Assembly (NCBI GenBank): GCA_016713925.1 | Contig: JADJOH010000002.1 | Coordinates: forward strand, 806,001 to 870,000 | Origin: Bacteroidota bacterium | GTDB lineage: Bacteria; Bacteroidota; Bacteroidia; AKYH767-A; OLB10 | DNA length: 64,000 bases | Direction: 5' to 3' | Part shown: positions 34,841 through 44,659 of the stretch, in pieces | Position numbering within the stretch: position 1 is the first letter of the stretch | Layout of the letters: each line of letters starts with the position of its first letter | The notes under the pieces: model-generated | What the model saw: the letters and a program-made list of their open reading frames with translations, nothing else | What the model was told of the DNA's origin: nothing | The model's database searches: none | Made by a program: the position numbers and the translations under genes

Positions 34841-36445
34841 TTAATTACAAGAAAGGTTGAATTGAGCAACGAATAACAAGAAGTCAGAAGTGTTTGTCTG
34901 ACCATCAGCATTCAAATCTGTAGGACATGGAGACAAGCCGGGGATCACATTGATTACAGAGGTGTAAGCCCATTTGTTTAACCAGGGCTTTTTACCTGCT
35001 TCAAATGCACCGCGATAGTTTGCAGGTGTGAAGAAGCCATCATTTGGAGCTGAACAAGTTGTAGAGAGATTGCTGTTTGGAACTACATCGATATTGTCAG
35101 AAACTACGTTAGTTGATCCGTTGATGTTGAACAGATAATCAAAACCTGCAATAGAGTTTGTATTTACGTTGTTCTCACTGAAAAATTTAGTAGAATCAGT
35201 ACCGGTAAAAGGAACATTGGTGTTAGACGCAGGGAAAGTACAACCTACCCAATGGTTACACTGAACTTTCACTAAATTATTCACCCAGTTCACATAAGAA
35301 GAATCTGAACCACCTTGTAAATTCATACCTCCACGGAAACCGGTGAAGATAGAATTGTAGATTTCACCTTCAGCATCTGATTTGAAGCTAATGCCGAATG
35401 GATTTCCAGGAGTAGTACCAGTACCACCCGCACCGGTATTAGAACCATTACCAAGGATAGTTGCATTGTAAACAACTGGATGAGACTTCACTGTAGAAAC
35501 AGCAGAAGAATAACCACCGAACCAGGTAGAAGAACCTTCATCACCATCCCATTCGAAACCACTTTCACCACCCGGAGCAACAGCAGCAGGAGCTTTTACA
35601 CCAAATAAGAACTGCAATTTTCCATCATAATCCATGTCGATATCATAACCGTCATCATTCAGGAACATGAAGTTGATGTACTTACAGTTTACAGTACCAC
35701 CCCACCACTCGATCGCATCATCATCGTTTGAAAGCACTTCGATGTTTTCAATAATTGTTCCTCTACCCACAGCACCAAGAGATAAACCGTTTAACTCTAC
35801 GTTTGCTGCGGTTGCACCACCTGCATGACGAATAGATACATAACGAAGTACACCAGAGTCGTCATTGTTGTTTGGAGTTGATCCTCCGCCAAATATTGAA
35901 CGGGCATCCGCATTCAGTCCTTCCATTAACCACTCACCATTAGCAGTTGTTCCACCACCGGCAATAGCTACACCACCTAAGCGAGCCAATTGCGCGCTAC
36001 CCAATACCTGAATTCCACCCCACTCCGCACGATTGCCGATAGGATAAGTGCCGTTTACAGGATCATTTGTGGAAGTAAATACAATCGGACAAGTAGTTGT
36101 ACCTGCAGCATTGATTTTACCGCCACGCATAATAACGAGAGAATTTTGTTGGACACCGACACCTGTTGGTGTTCCTTTGATAACAGTTCCCGGAGCGATA
36201 GTGATCGTTTTTCCGGCACCTACCCAAACCTTGTCATTCAGGATGTAAGTAGTGTCGCAATACAAATAAAGATTAGCATTCAGATTTCCATCAACATCAA
36301 CATAAGAACTGAAGTTCTTGGTAGGACGGCCGGAAACAGGAGGACATCCGCAATCAGCGCCTAAGTTGTTTTGAGCAGAACCCGTAGTACCGGCTGCAAC
36401 TACCATCCCGGCAGCAACAGCAAATTTTGCAATTAGTTTTTTCAT
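34841..36445 (-). CDS. Secreted beta-helix-like protein with dockerin-like C-terminus
   Basis: A 534-residue protein with a signal peptide (cleavage after GSAQ). The body has repeated short hydrophobic strands (ITIAPGTVIKG, SLVIMRGGKINAAG, AEWGGIQVLGSAQL, LRYVSIRHAGGA, IENIEVLSNDDDAIEWWGG) characteristic of a right-handed parallel beta-helix. It ends with PCPTDLNADGQTNTSDFLLFVAQFNLSCN, a single EF-hand/dockerin-like loop and no T9SS domain. Strongly asparagine- and glycine-rich. Its transcript begins at the -7 element at 36504-36511 and it lies 32 bases upstream of the large gene at 31578-34808, so the two may be co-transcribed. Function unknown. Confidence 0.72.
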   Translation of the reverse strand: MKKLIAKFAVAAGMVVAAGTTGSAQNNLGADCGCPPVSGRPTKNFSSYVDVDGNLNANLYLYCDTTYILNDKVWVGAGKTITIAPGTVIKGTPTGVGVQQNSLVIMRGGKINAAGTTTCPIVFTSTNDPVNGTYPIGNRAEWGGIQVLGSAQLARLGGVAIAGGGTTANGEWLMEGLNADARSIFGGGSTPNNNDDSGVLRYVSIRHAGGATAANVELNGLSLGAVGRGTIIENIEVLSNDDDAIEWWGGTVNCKYINFMFLNDDGYDIDMDYDGKLQFLFGVKAPAAVAPGGESGFEWDGDEGSSTWFGGYSSAVSTVKSHPVVYNATILGNGSNTGAGGTGTTPGNPFGISFKSDAEGEIYNSIFTGFRGGMNLQGGSDSSYVNWVNNLVKVQCNHWVGCTFPASNTNVPFTGTDSTKFFSENNVNTNSIAGFDYLFNINGSTNVVSDNIDVVPNSNLSTTCSAPNDGFFTPANYRGAFEAGKKPWLNKWAYTSVINVIPGLSPCPTDLNADGQTNTSDFLLFVAQFNLSCN

Positions 36446-36503
36446 TTTTTTAATTTGGTTTATTATTTGATTTTAAATTATGCATGCACTCTTTAACCCG
36501 GGT

Positions 36504-36511
36504 CAAATGTA
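36504..36511 (-). promoter_or_regulatory. Promoter -7 element for the beta-helix-like protein gene
   Basis: TACATTTG on the minus strand, full match to TAnnTTTG, giving a leader of about 52 bases before the ATG at 36445. Confidence 0.5.
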
Positions 36512-36876
36512 GAGTGGCAATTGTACCTGGAAATATCCGGTAACTTACTAAATCATTATTTGTATTTCACCTGTATGTTAACCGGAAATCAGGTAACATT
36601 AAAGACATATTGGCTTAACTAAAAAAGTCCGGAAATCATTGATAAAATAAAGTGAATTATCGGGTAATTTCAAAAGCAGATCTTCGAAAAACTCATATTA
36701 ATCATGTTTCCTTTAGGGTAATGATTGAAATATTATCAGTGAAAATTTATTTATTGCATTTGTCATTGAAATTGGAAGCTCTAAAACAAAACACCAATAA
36801 CCTCTCTTCCACTTTTCATCCACTTCAATAACACCTATCAACATTTCAATATATATTGTTTGCAACAACACTTGAC
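36512..36876. other. Intergenic region without recognised features
   Basis: About 365 AT-rich bases between the FISUMP-type lipoprotein gene and the promoter at 36504-36511. I see no terminator hairpin, repeat or conserved RNA here. Confidence 0.6.
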
Positions 36877-37635
36877 TTAATCTTTAACGCAACGCACACT
36901 CATTCCATACTTTTTCTCCACATACTGTCTGAATACTTCTGATGTTTTATAGTCGAGATAGCGATACCATGCTTTATTATTATCAGCACTATTTTCTGAA
37001 GCGGTCCACCAAAAACCGGTATAGAAGCGACCGGGATATCCGTACTTCCCGTTGTAGAGACGACAGGACCCTGATAAGGCAGTAAAACCACTGCTGTTCG
37101 TTGCCCATACGGGATCAAATCTGTTCCAGTTATCCGTTCCTTCTGCTTTTAAAGCATCGCCTTCAATGGAACCTCTCCATCCTGTCTTTACAATTTCTGA
37201 TGATTCCATACCAATAGCACTTTCCAGTTGCTTCCAGTCCTCATCTGTAGCAATATGCCATCCATCAGGAGCAAGACCGGCTGTATTGGAAACGGCTTCC
37301 CAATTGTAAAGGTATCCCATCGCTGTGGTAGCATCCGGATGAACAGAATAACCGGCAGCACCCTGACTCCAGGTGGTATCTTCTACTAATTCATTCACAG
37401 CCTGACCGTCACGATAATGTTTTACTCTCAAATTCTCGGCCATCCACCACTTACCACCAATCAACACTGTTTTGTAAATATTCCCATCTACATCGATCAT
37501 GGTTCCTGTTTCCAGCACGGGCGTGGTTTCGTCATCGTCCTTACAAGCACTAAATCCTAATACAAAGTAGAGGAGGAAAAACAACAGAAATCGCAATGAT
37601 GAATTGTTTCGGAAGAATTGAATTGAATTATTCAT
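36877..37635 (-). CDS. FISUMP-domain lipoprotein
   Basis: A 252-residue protein with a lipobox (VLGFSAC, Cys31). The body matches the Fibrobacter succinogenes major paralogous domain: IDVDGNIYKTVLIGGKWWMAENLRV, GYLYNWEAV, GWHIATDEDWKQLE, FTALSGSCRLYNGKYGY, GFWWTASENSADNNKAWYRYLDY and a closing MSVRCVKD. These proteins are exposed at the cell surface; their function is not known. It lies 11 bases after the paralogous secreted protein at 37647-39026 and is the last gene of that operon. Confidence 0.88.
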   Translation of the reverse strand: MNNSIQFFRNNSSLRFLLFFLLYFVLGFSACKDDDETTPVLETGTMIDVDGNIYKTVLIGGKWWMAENLRVKHYRDGQAVNELVEDTTWSQGAAGYSVHPDATTAMGYLYNWEAVSNTAGLAPDGWHIATDEDWKQLESAIGMESSEIVKTGWRGSIEGDALKAEGTDNWNRFDPVWATNSSGFTALSGSCRLYNGKYGYPGRFYTGFWWTASENSADNNKAWYRYLDYKTSEVFRQYVEKKYGMSVRCVKD

Positions 37636-37646
37636 GATAGCTGCTA

Positions 37647-39026
37647 TTAATTATTATTTCTCTTTACAATACGGATACTCCGGTTCAATTGATCTCCGGT
37701 TACTCTTACCAGATATACGCCATCCTGCAAAAAGGTTATGTCATGATCGGAGAGGGTAACTTTATCACTTAAAGCAATACGATCTGCATAAACTAATTCG
37801 CCCATGGCATTATACACTTCAAGGGTTGCTTGCTGCTTTTTATCCGCATACAATTCAACGGTAAGTGGTCCAATGCTTGGATTCGGATAGACCAAAACGT
37901 TAGATGATGCAAATCGGCCCAGATTTAATGTTGGACATACCAACGAAATATCAAGATCATTGCAGTAACCGGGGTAACAACAAAGTGTACTAATATTAAA
38001 ATTAGCGTTCGGATTATAGTTACAGGCCATTGTATCCATACATCCAAAAACGATCAGCGTTTTACAAGAATCTTCTTCCAGACAAGTATATGAACCACTA
38101 TACTCCAAATACATGGGATCATTACATCCACATGCCAGAGGGTACGAAAGAAAAGGACTCACAACTTCACCGGGCCGAAGGGTATCGTCAGTGGCAACAT
38201 AATCTACCAGCACCGTATTTCCGTTGATATCGGTTTGTTCAAGTGTTAAATTCAATTCAAATTTAAGTTCACCGGTAGTGGTCAGTTGAGCTACTAAGAC
38301 TCTGGAGCTATCCTGACCTGGCCCTTCCACACCCAACGTTTGCTGCAATGCACAACCGTAACATTTGAATACATTTCCAATACTGTCCGCACCGAAGATG
38401 GTAGTATCATTACCAAATCCATCCTTAAAGCCGACATCTATCCAGGTTCCTTTCAAAATGGTGTTCGGCACTAGACCATCGGCAGTGGTAAGCGGCAAAC
38501 CCATCAAAGGGTCAGTATTCACCAATAGTCCACCGGGGATGGATGCTGTTCCACCCAAATTATTGCTGCCGGCAACAATATCACCATCATTATCTTTTGA
38601 CTTCAAAATTCCTTTATGCGTTTTAGAAGCAAGTCCCAACGTCAACCAGCTATCCAATGCAAGGGTAGGATTATCTTCGTACCAGGAGGCCTGTATTTCA
38701 TAACCAAATTCATTGGATGGACGATCATTGTTATTGTAGAAAACGGAGTCACTCATGATCGAAAGCGGATGCAATGAATCTCCATAAACCTTACGCACTT
38801 TGCTTCCCGGTTCTAACTCCACATAAATTCTATAGGTTCTCGCTCCGAGCGGTAAGCTGCGTCCACCTGTATTATCAGTTATGTCGTTGACATCTGAGAT
38901 ATAATACGTTTCCACCGACAATCCCTTTATCTGCGCCATTGCTGAACATGCGGTGACGATCAGAATTGTTAATGTCATCACTAGTGCATCAACACCTATC
39001 CGGCAATTAAGTATTTCCTTTTTCAT
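37647..39026 (-). CDS. T9SS protein with the shared N-terminal module
   Basis: A 459-residue protein. Signal peptide cleavage is expected after SAMAQ. Residues 32-300 are a divergent copy of the paralogous module (LSVETYYISDVNDI, GARTYRIYVELEPGS, DSWLTLGLASKTHKGILKSKDN, NTDPLMGLPLTTADGL, LVAQLTTTGELKFELNL). A cysteine-rich segment follows (CGCNDPMYLEYSGSYTCLEEDSC, FGCMDTMACNYNPNANF), similar to the repeated CMDxxACNYNPxA motif of surface proteins, then a T9SS domain (VLVYPNPSIGPLTVEL, ending LNRSIRIVKRNNN). It follows the TonB-dependent receptor by one base, so the two are co-translated. Confidence 0.82.
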   Translation of the reverse strand: MKKEILNCRIGVDALVMTLTILIVTACSAMAQIKGLSVETYYISDVNDITDNTGGRSLPLGARTYRIYVELEPGSKVRKVYGDSLHPLSIMSDSVFYNNNDRPSNEFGYEIQASWYEDNPTLALDSWLTLGLASKTHKGILKSKDNDGDIVAGSNNLGGTASIPGGLLVNTDPLMGLPLTTADGLVPNTILKGTWIDVGFKDGFGNDTTIFGADSIGNVFKCYGCALQQTLGVEGPGQDSSRVLVAQLTTTGELKFELNLTLEQTDINGNTVLVDYVATDDTLRPGEVVSPFLSYPLACGCNDPMYLEYSGSYTCLEEDSCKTLIVFGCMDTMACNYNPNANFNISTLCCYPGYCNDLDISLVCPTLNLGRFASSNVLVYPNPSIGPLTVELYADKKQQATLEVYNAMGELVYADRIALSDKVTLSDHDITFLQDGVYLVRVTGDQLNRSIRIVKRNNN

Positions 39027-39027
39027 T

Positions 39028-42000
39028 TTACAGTTTATAAGTTAAACCCAAATTGATACTTGTACCCCAACGAAAGCTATCGAAATCCAATTTCTCATCT
39101 GTGTCTGTTTCAAACCGGCGTTGTATAGGCTGATTTAAGATATCCCTCACAGTAAGTGAAGTGGTGAAGTGTTTTCCCAACTGCTTTGAAATTTTAAAAT
39201 CAATAACATTTCTAGGCATTTCATAAACATCGGGTACATTTTCTGTTGCAGCAATCACTAACCGCTTCCCTTGTATGTTATAGGAAACCGTGACATTTAA
39301 TCTGCTTTTCTCAAAATTATAACTGACAATTGCATTAACAATATAAGGTGCTTGTCCATACATTGCGCGGACAAGTGTATCATAAGGTGTAAGCACGATG
39401 ACACCATCTACATCCTTCCTGCTTTTCAAAATCACATTTGTTTCAGATTCTATCACAGCAACGTTTGCCCGGATCTCCAGATTTTTTGTCTACCTCTTTA
39501 CACCCTCCACTTCCAAACCAACAACATAAGAGTCATCTACATTCGTCCAGGTATTTGCATCATTGAAATTCAACAATTCAATATGATTTTTAAACTTCTT
39601 ATAAAAAGCACTTACGGATATGCTACTGGCATTTTTAAAGTATCCTTCCCAACGCAAGTCGAAATTATCTACATCAGCAGGTTTCAATGTTGAATTACCA
39701 AATACGAACGACCTTAATTCAAAATCCAGGATATTATTCTCTGTGATCTCGCGTATGCTGGGGTAGGCGGCTGTACGGCTATAATTTGCCCTTACATTAA
39801 TTGATTTTGACTCGTCATCACGGTACTTATATACCACGTTCAGACTGGGCAATAATTTAGTAACGTTAATGATTCCGGGGTTCGCCAGGAAATTATCACC
39901 GGGGGCTTTTCTTCGAATGTCGCCGGGAGCATATCCCAATCTGTCGTATTCATAAATGTCGGCAAAGATGTCGACATGTTCAACCCGAAGACCTCCCGAA
40001 GCCCGCCATTTGTATGAAAGACTGTAATCAATCATAGCGTAATAAGCGATCACTTCACTGTAACCAATGGTTCTGTTACCGGGAACATCATTTTCAATAT
40101 AAATAATATTCGATCTTCTCTTCGGCAATCCTTGAAAATCATAAGACTGAATGCCGAAGTTTGAAGGATTCAAAAACGCATCCATGTTATTATCCGGTAT
40201 TAAATATGAACCTGTAAGTATATTACCGCTACTATCCGTTCCACCTAAAATATATTGGAATTGATTAAATTCACGATCGAGATACGTGTAGGCACCGCCT
40301 AATTTTATTTTACGACTTTTACCGGGCTTTTCTGCCAATGGAATTTCGATAGATAAACGGGAGTCAAACAAGTTCTCCCCCAGATAACGATAATCCCGGG
40401 TGTTCGGCAAATTTCCAAGGCCACTCAGCAATTGACCATTCAACAAGAATGTACTTAAACTTCGAAAATCAGGAATATCACTGTTACCTTCGGTATAAGA
40501 GGCATCCATATGAATTCTTGCCTTCGCAAAGGGAAGATAATGATCAGACGTTACCTGATAAATCAATTGCTGACGTTCTTCATAGAACTGATCATTTGAA
40601 TAATAAATAGCATCCGGCTGATCTTCAAAAATACCTGTACCGACAATCGTTCTTAAATTATTTGATCCTCCTACATTGGGCATAAACAAAAATCCAACAC
40701 TATGATTCGGATTAATCTTATACGAAAGTTTCATTAATGCACTCCAATTGTTTGATTCCCTTGTAAACTGCTGTGTTGAAAAAAAAGTATTTCCTTCTAA
40801 CCTGAAGCGGTTCAATTTTGCATCATTGTCATATTGAACACTGTTGCCATACCTCAAGCCAAAAAGGAATCCGAGCGCACTTTGCTTTCCGGTTTTAATT
40901 TGGTTAGCAATACCAAATGACTGACTAAAATTTAACGGTGCTTTCCGTCTACCGATAAGCCATGAGTTTGAGAATTTTTTATTCTGTTCTGTAGCAGGTG
41001 TATTAATGGTGCTGAACGCATCGAGTGCTAATCCCGTTTGGTAGGTACTCAAAGCCTGGTTAAAAGCAGCAGGATCATTAATCAAGGCGGGTGCCAAAAG
41101 GCCTAATTCTACGAGACCCAATTTAAACAGATCAATACCGGCTTGCGATGTAGGATCCCAACTTTGAGTAATTCCTAAGCCCAGATAAAAATTACCAAGT
41201 CCAAGCGCAACCATTTCCTGAAACTGAGTAGGTCTTGCGACATAGTCAATAAAGCCACCATGAGAACGATCACGAGAGCCATCATCGAATCCCAGCCAAT
41301 CCGTAGTACTTCTTTCTCCACCCAATACATTTTGAAACGTACTTTGAGTATTATATCCAATTTGTGTTTCCGCAGCTACAGTTAGTTGTTCCGGATAATC
41401 CTTCGTCTCGACCGAAACATAGGCCCCCGCCCAGCTTCCGGGTAAATCCGGAGAAGCGGTTTTGGTAATGATGATATTATCTACCAGATTAGCCGGAATG
41501 AAATCAAGTTTAATGTTATTAGTAAATGGATCCAATGTAGGTATCACCGAACCATTCACTGATGTCTTCAGATATCGATCGCCTATACCCCTCACCGTTA
41601 TAAATCCTGCTGACGTATTTGAAACACCGGTCACCCGCGAAATGGCAGAAGTCACACTATTATCACCGGTTTTCCGAATCGTTTCAGAAGAAACATAGTC
41701 GATGGTTGTCGAGGATTGCTTCTTCATATTCTCCATATAATAATCAGCCGCCTTTACTGCCTTCGCAGAAATCTCTACTTCCTTTACTTCTACAGAAGAG
41801 GATTGCATCGTAAAATTCTTTACGACTACTTCATTATTGGTAAGTGTAATGGCTTCCTCTATCGTATTAAAACCAATATAGGTGACTACTAAAACAAAGG
41901 GAGCATTTTCCTTAATTGAAATGCTGTAGTTCCCATCCAGATCAGTCGCCGCACCTATTGATGTGTTGCCCTTCACAACGAGTGTAACTCCAATAAGTGA

Positions 42001-42099
42001 TTCACCGTTCTTATCTGTTACTTTTCCGCGAACAATACCCTGTCCAAAGGATTTACCAAGGGATAGTAGCAATACGATGAGCACTATAAATTTCTGCAT
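39028..42099 (-). pseudogene. TonB-dependent receptor interrupted by an in-frame TAG
   Basis: Read through, the gene has 1023 codons. It starts with a signal peptide and a CarboxypepD_reg-like domain (IVRGKVTDKNGESLIGVTLVVKG), then a plug (ISRVTGVSNTSAGFITVRGIGDRYL, PDLPGSWAGAYVSVETKDYP) and a beta-barrel with the Ton-dependent pattern to a final GLTYKL. Codon 870 (39490-39492) is TAG, within VEGVKR-stop-TKNLEIRANV, where an ordinary residue is expected; the downstream frame is unbroken for 153 codons. Loss of the last strands would normally abolish barrel assembly, so this is either a pseudogene or a sequence error. No SusD partner lies nearby. Cargo unknown; it may serve the secreted proteins encoded around it. 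Confidence 0.85.
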
Positions 42100-42201
42100 A
42101 ATCTACGTGAATAGAGCGGAGCGTTCAATTCAGGGACTATATGGATATGCTGTAGTCCGCTGCATCTAAACAATCGGTATAATTTATTTTATTTCCAGCA
42201 A

Positions 42202-43290
42202 TTAATTTTTTACAACCCGACGAGTAGTAGTTTGACCATTCAATGAAAGTTCCACCATATAAATTCCGGGAGCAAAAGATGTCAAATCAATTTTCTCCAT
42301 CATGTCTTGTTGCTGCACTCCCAAATCTTTACTAAACATCTGCTTTCCATCCAAAGAATAAATCCTGTAACTATAATGACCGGATTGTCTCGATGCGAAA
42401 ATCCACATGCTGAATAAATCAAACGAGGGATTAGGATAAACGCTGAATGCGGGACCTTCCACTGTAAATTCCGGACTTCCGGTAGTAGAACAATAATTCA
42501 ATCCCGGAAAAAGAATTTCAGCTCCTGTTGGATTGAGCGCTACATAATTCTCCACAATGCCCGGAGTTGGAGTGCGTAATTGAACATTCAATTGAAAACA
42601 AAAGGTGCCGTCGGTAGTTATTTGAGCAATCAATACTTTATTTTCGATCGTATCAGGACCATACGTTCCATTTAATGCCACCCAGGAGCCATTGAAAGTT
42701 GAAAACACAGGCCCATTCGTCCCATCATTCTGATTATCAAAAACGGCTAATTCATTTGTAATTCCTAACTCAGTAAATGCCTCCGGCGTACCGGCGATTA
42801 AGCCATCCTGCTGCGTTAATGGAATACCCGCGGCAGGATCTGCATTTTGCAATACCTGAGGTGTATAATTATTTACAATATTGCCAACACCGTTATCATC
42901 TGATTTAAGGATTCCCATATACCCGTTACAAGCTGCTCCTACGGACAACCATGAATCCAGCATCACCGTATTCTTCGCTGCATTTGTAAAAGAGAAATTT
43001 GGCGAGGTTGATCCACGATCTTCATTATTAAAAAACAACGTGGTGGTTTCAATTCTTAATTCGTGTGTAGGTACACCATAACATACCTGAAATTTATAGC
43101 CGGGCAACATATCTACATACACGCGATAGGTAACGGAACCCACCGGTAAAACTCCACCGTCCAGATTTGCAATTGTATCATTGCCGTCTGAAATATAATA
43201 TTTTTCAACAATAATATTTTCAAGACCATTTTGGGCATTCAGATTCCAACTGCAGATAAGCAGGGCGAATACTAAAACTAAATTTCTCAT
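42202..43290 (-). CDS. T9SS protein with the shared N-terminal module
   Basis: A 362-residue protein from ATG 43290; the longer frame to 43338 adds 16 residues ahead of a good signal peptide (VLVFALLICSWNLNAQ). The module follows directly: NGLENIIVEKYYISDG, GSVTYRVYVDMLPGYKFQ, YGVPTHELRIETTTLFFNN, LDSWLSVGAACNGYMGILKSDDN, AGIPLTQQDGLI, VLIAQITTDGTFCFQLNVQL, NPTGAEILFPGL. A T9SS domain ends it (FSVYPNPSFDLFSMWI, ending NGQTTTRRVVKN). This is the shortest, purest example of the family: module plus sorting domain. Exported to the surface; function unknown. Confidence 0.83.
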   Translation of the reverse strand: MRNLVLVFALLICSWNLNAQNGLENIIVEKYYISDGNDTIANLDGGVLPVGSVTYRVYVDMLPGYKFQVCYGVPTHELRIETTTLFFNNEDRGSTSPNFSFTNAAKNTVMLDSWLSVGAACNGYMGILKSDDNGVGNIVNNYTPQVLQNADPAAGIPLTQQDGLIAGTPEAFTELGITNELAVFDNQNDGTNGPVFSTFNGSWVALNGTYGPDTIENKVLIAQITTDGTFCFQLNVQLRTPTPGIVENYVALNPTGAEILFPGLNYCSTTGSPEFTVEGPAFSVYPNPSFDLFSMWIFASRQSGHYSYRIYSLDGKQMFSKDLGVQQQDMMEKIDLTSFAPGIYMVELSLNGQTTTRRVVKN

Positions 43291-43494
43291 TACTTTCAAT
43301 TTTTTAGTTAAGATGATACTATAGATAATATTCATCATAGACTCCTACTGATGATATAAAATCATGAAGGGCAAAATTGAATAATTGAGATGGAAATGAG
43401 GTTGTATATACGTTATGTTTGGATTAACAATTCGTTATTGAAAAGACCTGAAGTAAGAATTAACATTTACCTAACATTGCAGAAAAGCAAATTT

Positions 43495-44604
43495 TTAATC
43501 TCCTTGTTTCTTCATCGCCGGCAGAAAGAAGTCCTCTGATCTTGTTTTTGCACCTAAAGCATCTATGGCAGTGGCTGAAACTTTAACACCTCTTCCTTCA
43601 TACTTATAATTAAATTCAAAAGGCGCTTCTGTATCCATTGCAACCCATTTATCATTGATGTAGAAATCCACACCTGCAATTTTACCATCAGGATCATTTG
43701 CACTGGCAGTAAAGACTAAAGTTTGTGAGCCTGTCAACTTCTTCACATCCGGTCCGGCCAGACTTACCATTGGAGCTTTATTGCCGGGCGAACTCGTGTA
43801 CTTCAATCCGGGAAATTCAACTTCTCCCTCTCCGGGATTCCTGGCAACGAACTTTTCAACTCCACCATTCGGAACTGCCAATTGCATATTCAATTCAAAA
43901 CTCAATACCCCATCTGTTGTAAGTTGAGCAATGAGTATACGATTCTCAGGTTGTGGACCTACAGAACCACCATAACTTGCCCATGCTCCATCGCGTGTTG
44001 AAAACAACCCCTTCATCGAATCTTTGTATTGGTACTCAAAAATTTTGAGATCATGCTCCAGATTATAATATTGCGTGGCCGGTTGGTAACGTAAATATTT
44101 CATTCCATCCTTTTCTGATAAAGGTATGCCTGCTTCAGGATCGTTGTTTTTCAAAATACCATGAATATTCTTAGCAGCATAACTTATCACCGAATCATCA
44201 TCTGCTTTCAACACTCCAAGATAATCAACGGTTGCTGCACCAACAGAAACCCAACTATCCAATAGAAGAGCACCATTCACTAACTGTAACGGTTGTATAT
44301 CATTGGCAGATCTTCCATCACTAACAGCTGAGTTAAAAAATCGCGTGGTTGTTTCAATCCTTAATTCATGTTCCGGAACTCCATATACCGCCTGGAGTCT
44401 GTATACAGGCTGTAAATCAGCAAAAATTCTATACGTAACAGAACCTATGGGTAAATACCCTGTTGCATCTGCTCCAACTGTATCTTTAGCTGTAGAGATA
44501 TAATACTTTTCTACAATAATTTTCTCCAGTCCACTTTGTGCATTGAGAGAAAAATAGCCGGTCATGATCAGACCGGCTATTAATATAGATTGCTTTAACA
44601 TCAT
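43495..44604 (-). CDS. Secreted protein with the shared N-terminal module and an Ig-like domain, no sorting domain
   Basis: A 369-residue protein with a signal peptide (LIAGLIMTGYFSLNAQ). The module is a close copy: SGLEKIIVEKYYIS, GSVTYRIFADLQPVYRLQ, YGVPEHELRIETTTRFFN, DSWVSVGAATVDYLGVLKADDD, NDPEAGIPLSEKDGM, ILIAQLTTDGVLSFELNMQL, NPGEGEVEFPGL. The rest is one Ig-like domain (APMVSLAGPDVKKLTG, VDFYINDKWVAMDTEAPFEF), then a short basic tail. Unlike its relatives it has no YPNP-type T9SS domain. Its gene lies 55 bases after the next upstream family member, so they may share a transcript. Confidence 0.8.
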   Translation of the reverse strand: MMLKQSILIAGLIMTGYFSLNAQSGLEKIIVEKYYISTAKDTVGADATGYLPIGSVTYRIFADLQPVYRLQAVYGVPEHELRIETTTRFFNSAVSDGRSANDIQPLQLVNGALLLDSWVSVGAATVDYLGVLKADDDSVISYAAKNIHGILKNNDPEAGIPLSEKDGMKYLRYQPATQYYNLEHDLKIFEYQYKDSMKGLFSTRDGAWASYGGSVGPQPENRILIAQLTTDGVLSFELNMQLAVPNGGVEKFVARNPGEGEVEFPGLKYTSSPGNKAPMVSLAGPDVKKLTGSQTLVFTASANDPDGKIAGVDFYINDKWVAMDTEAPFEFNYKYEGRGVKVSATAIDALGAKTRSEDFFLPAMKKQGD

Positions 44605-44659
44605 TTTATAATTTTCAGGTCATGCTATTAGCTTCACCGATGCAATTTTACACTTACAA

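Noticed and set aside
22315..42099. Recoding of TAA (cysN) or TAG (TonB receptor) as selenocysteine or pyrrolysine
   Set aside because: Different stop codons are involved, families have no such residues at these sites, and no recoding genes or structures are visible; many other genes use these stops normally.
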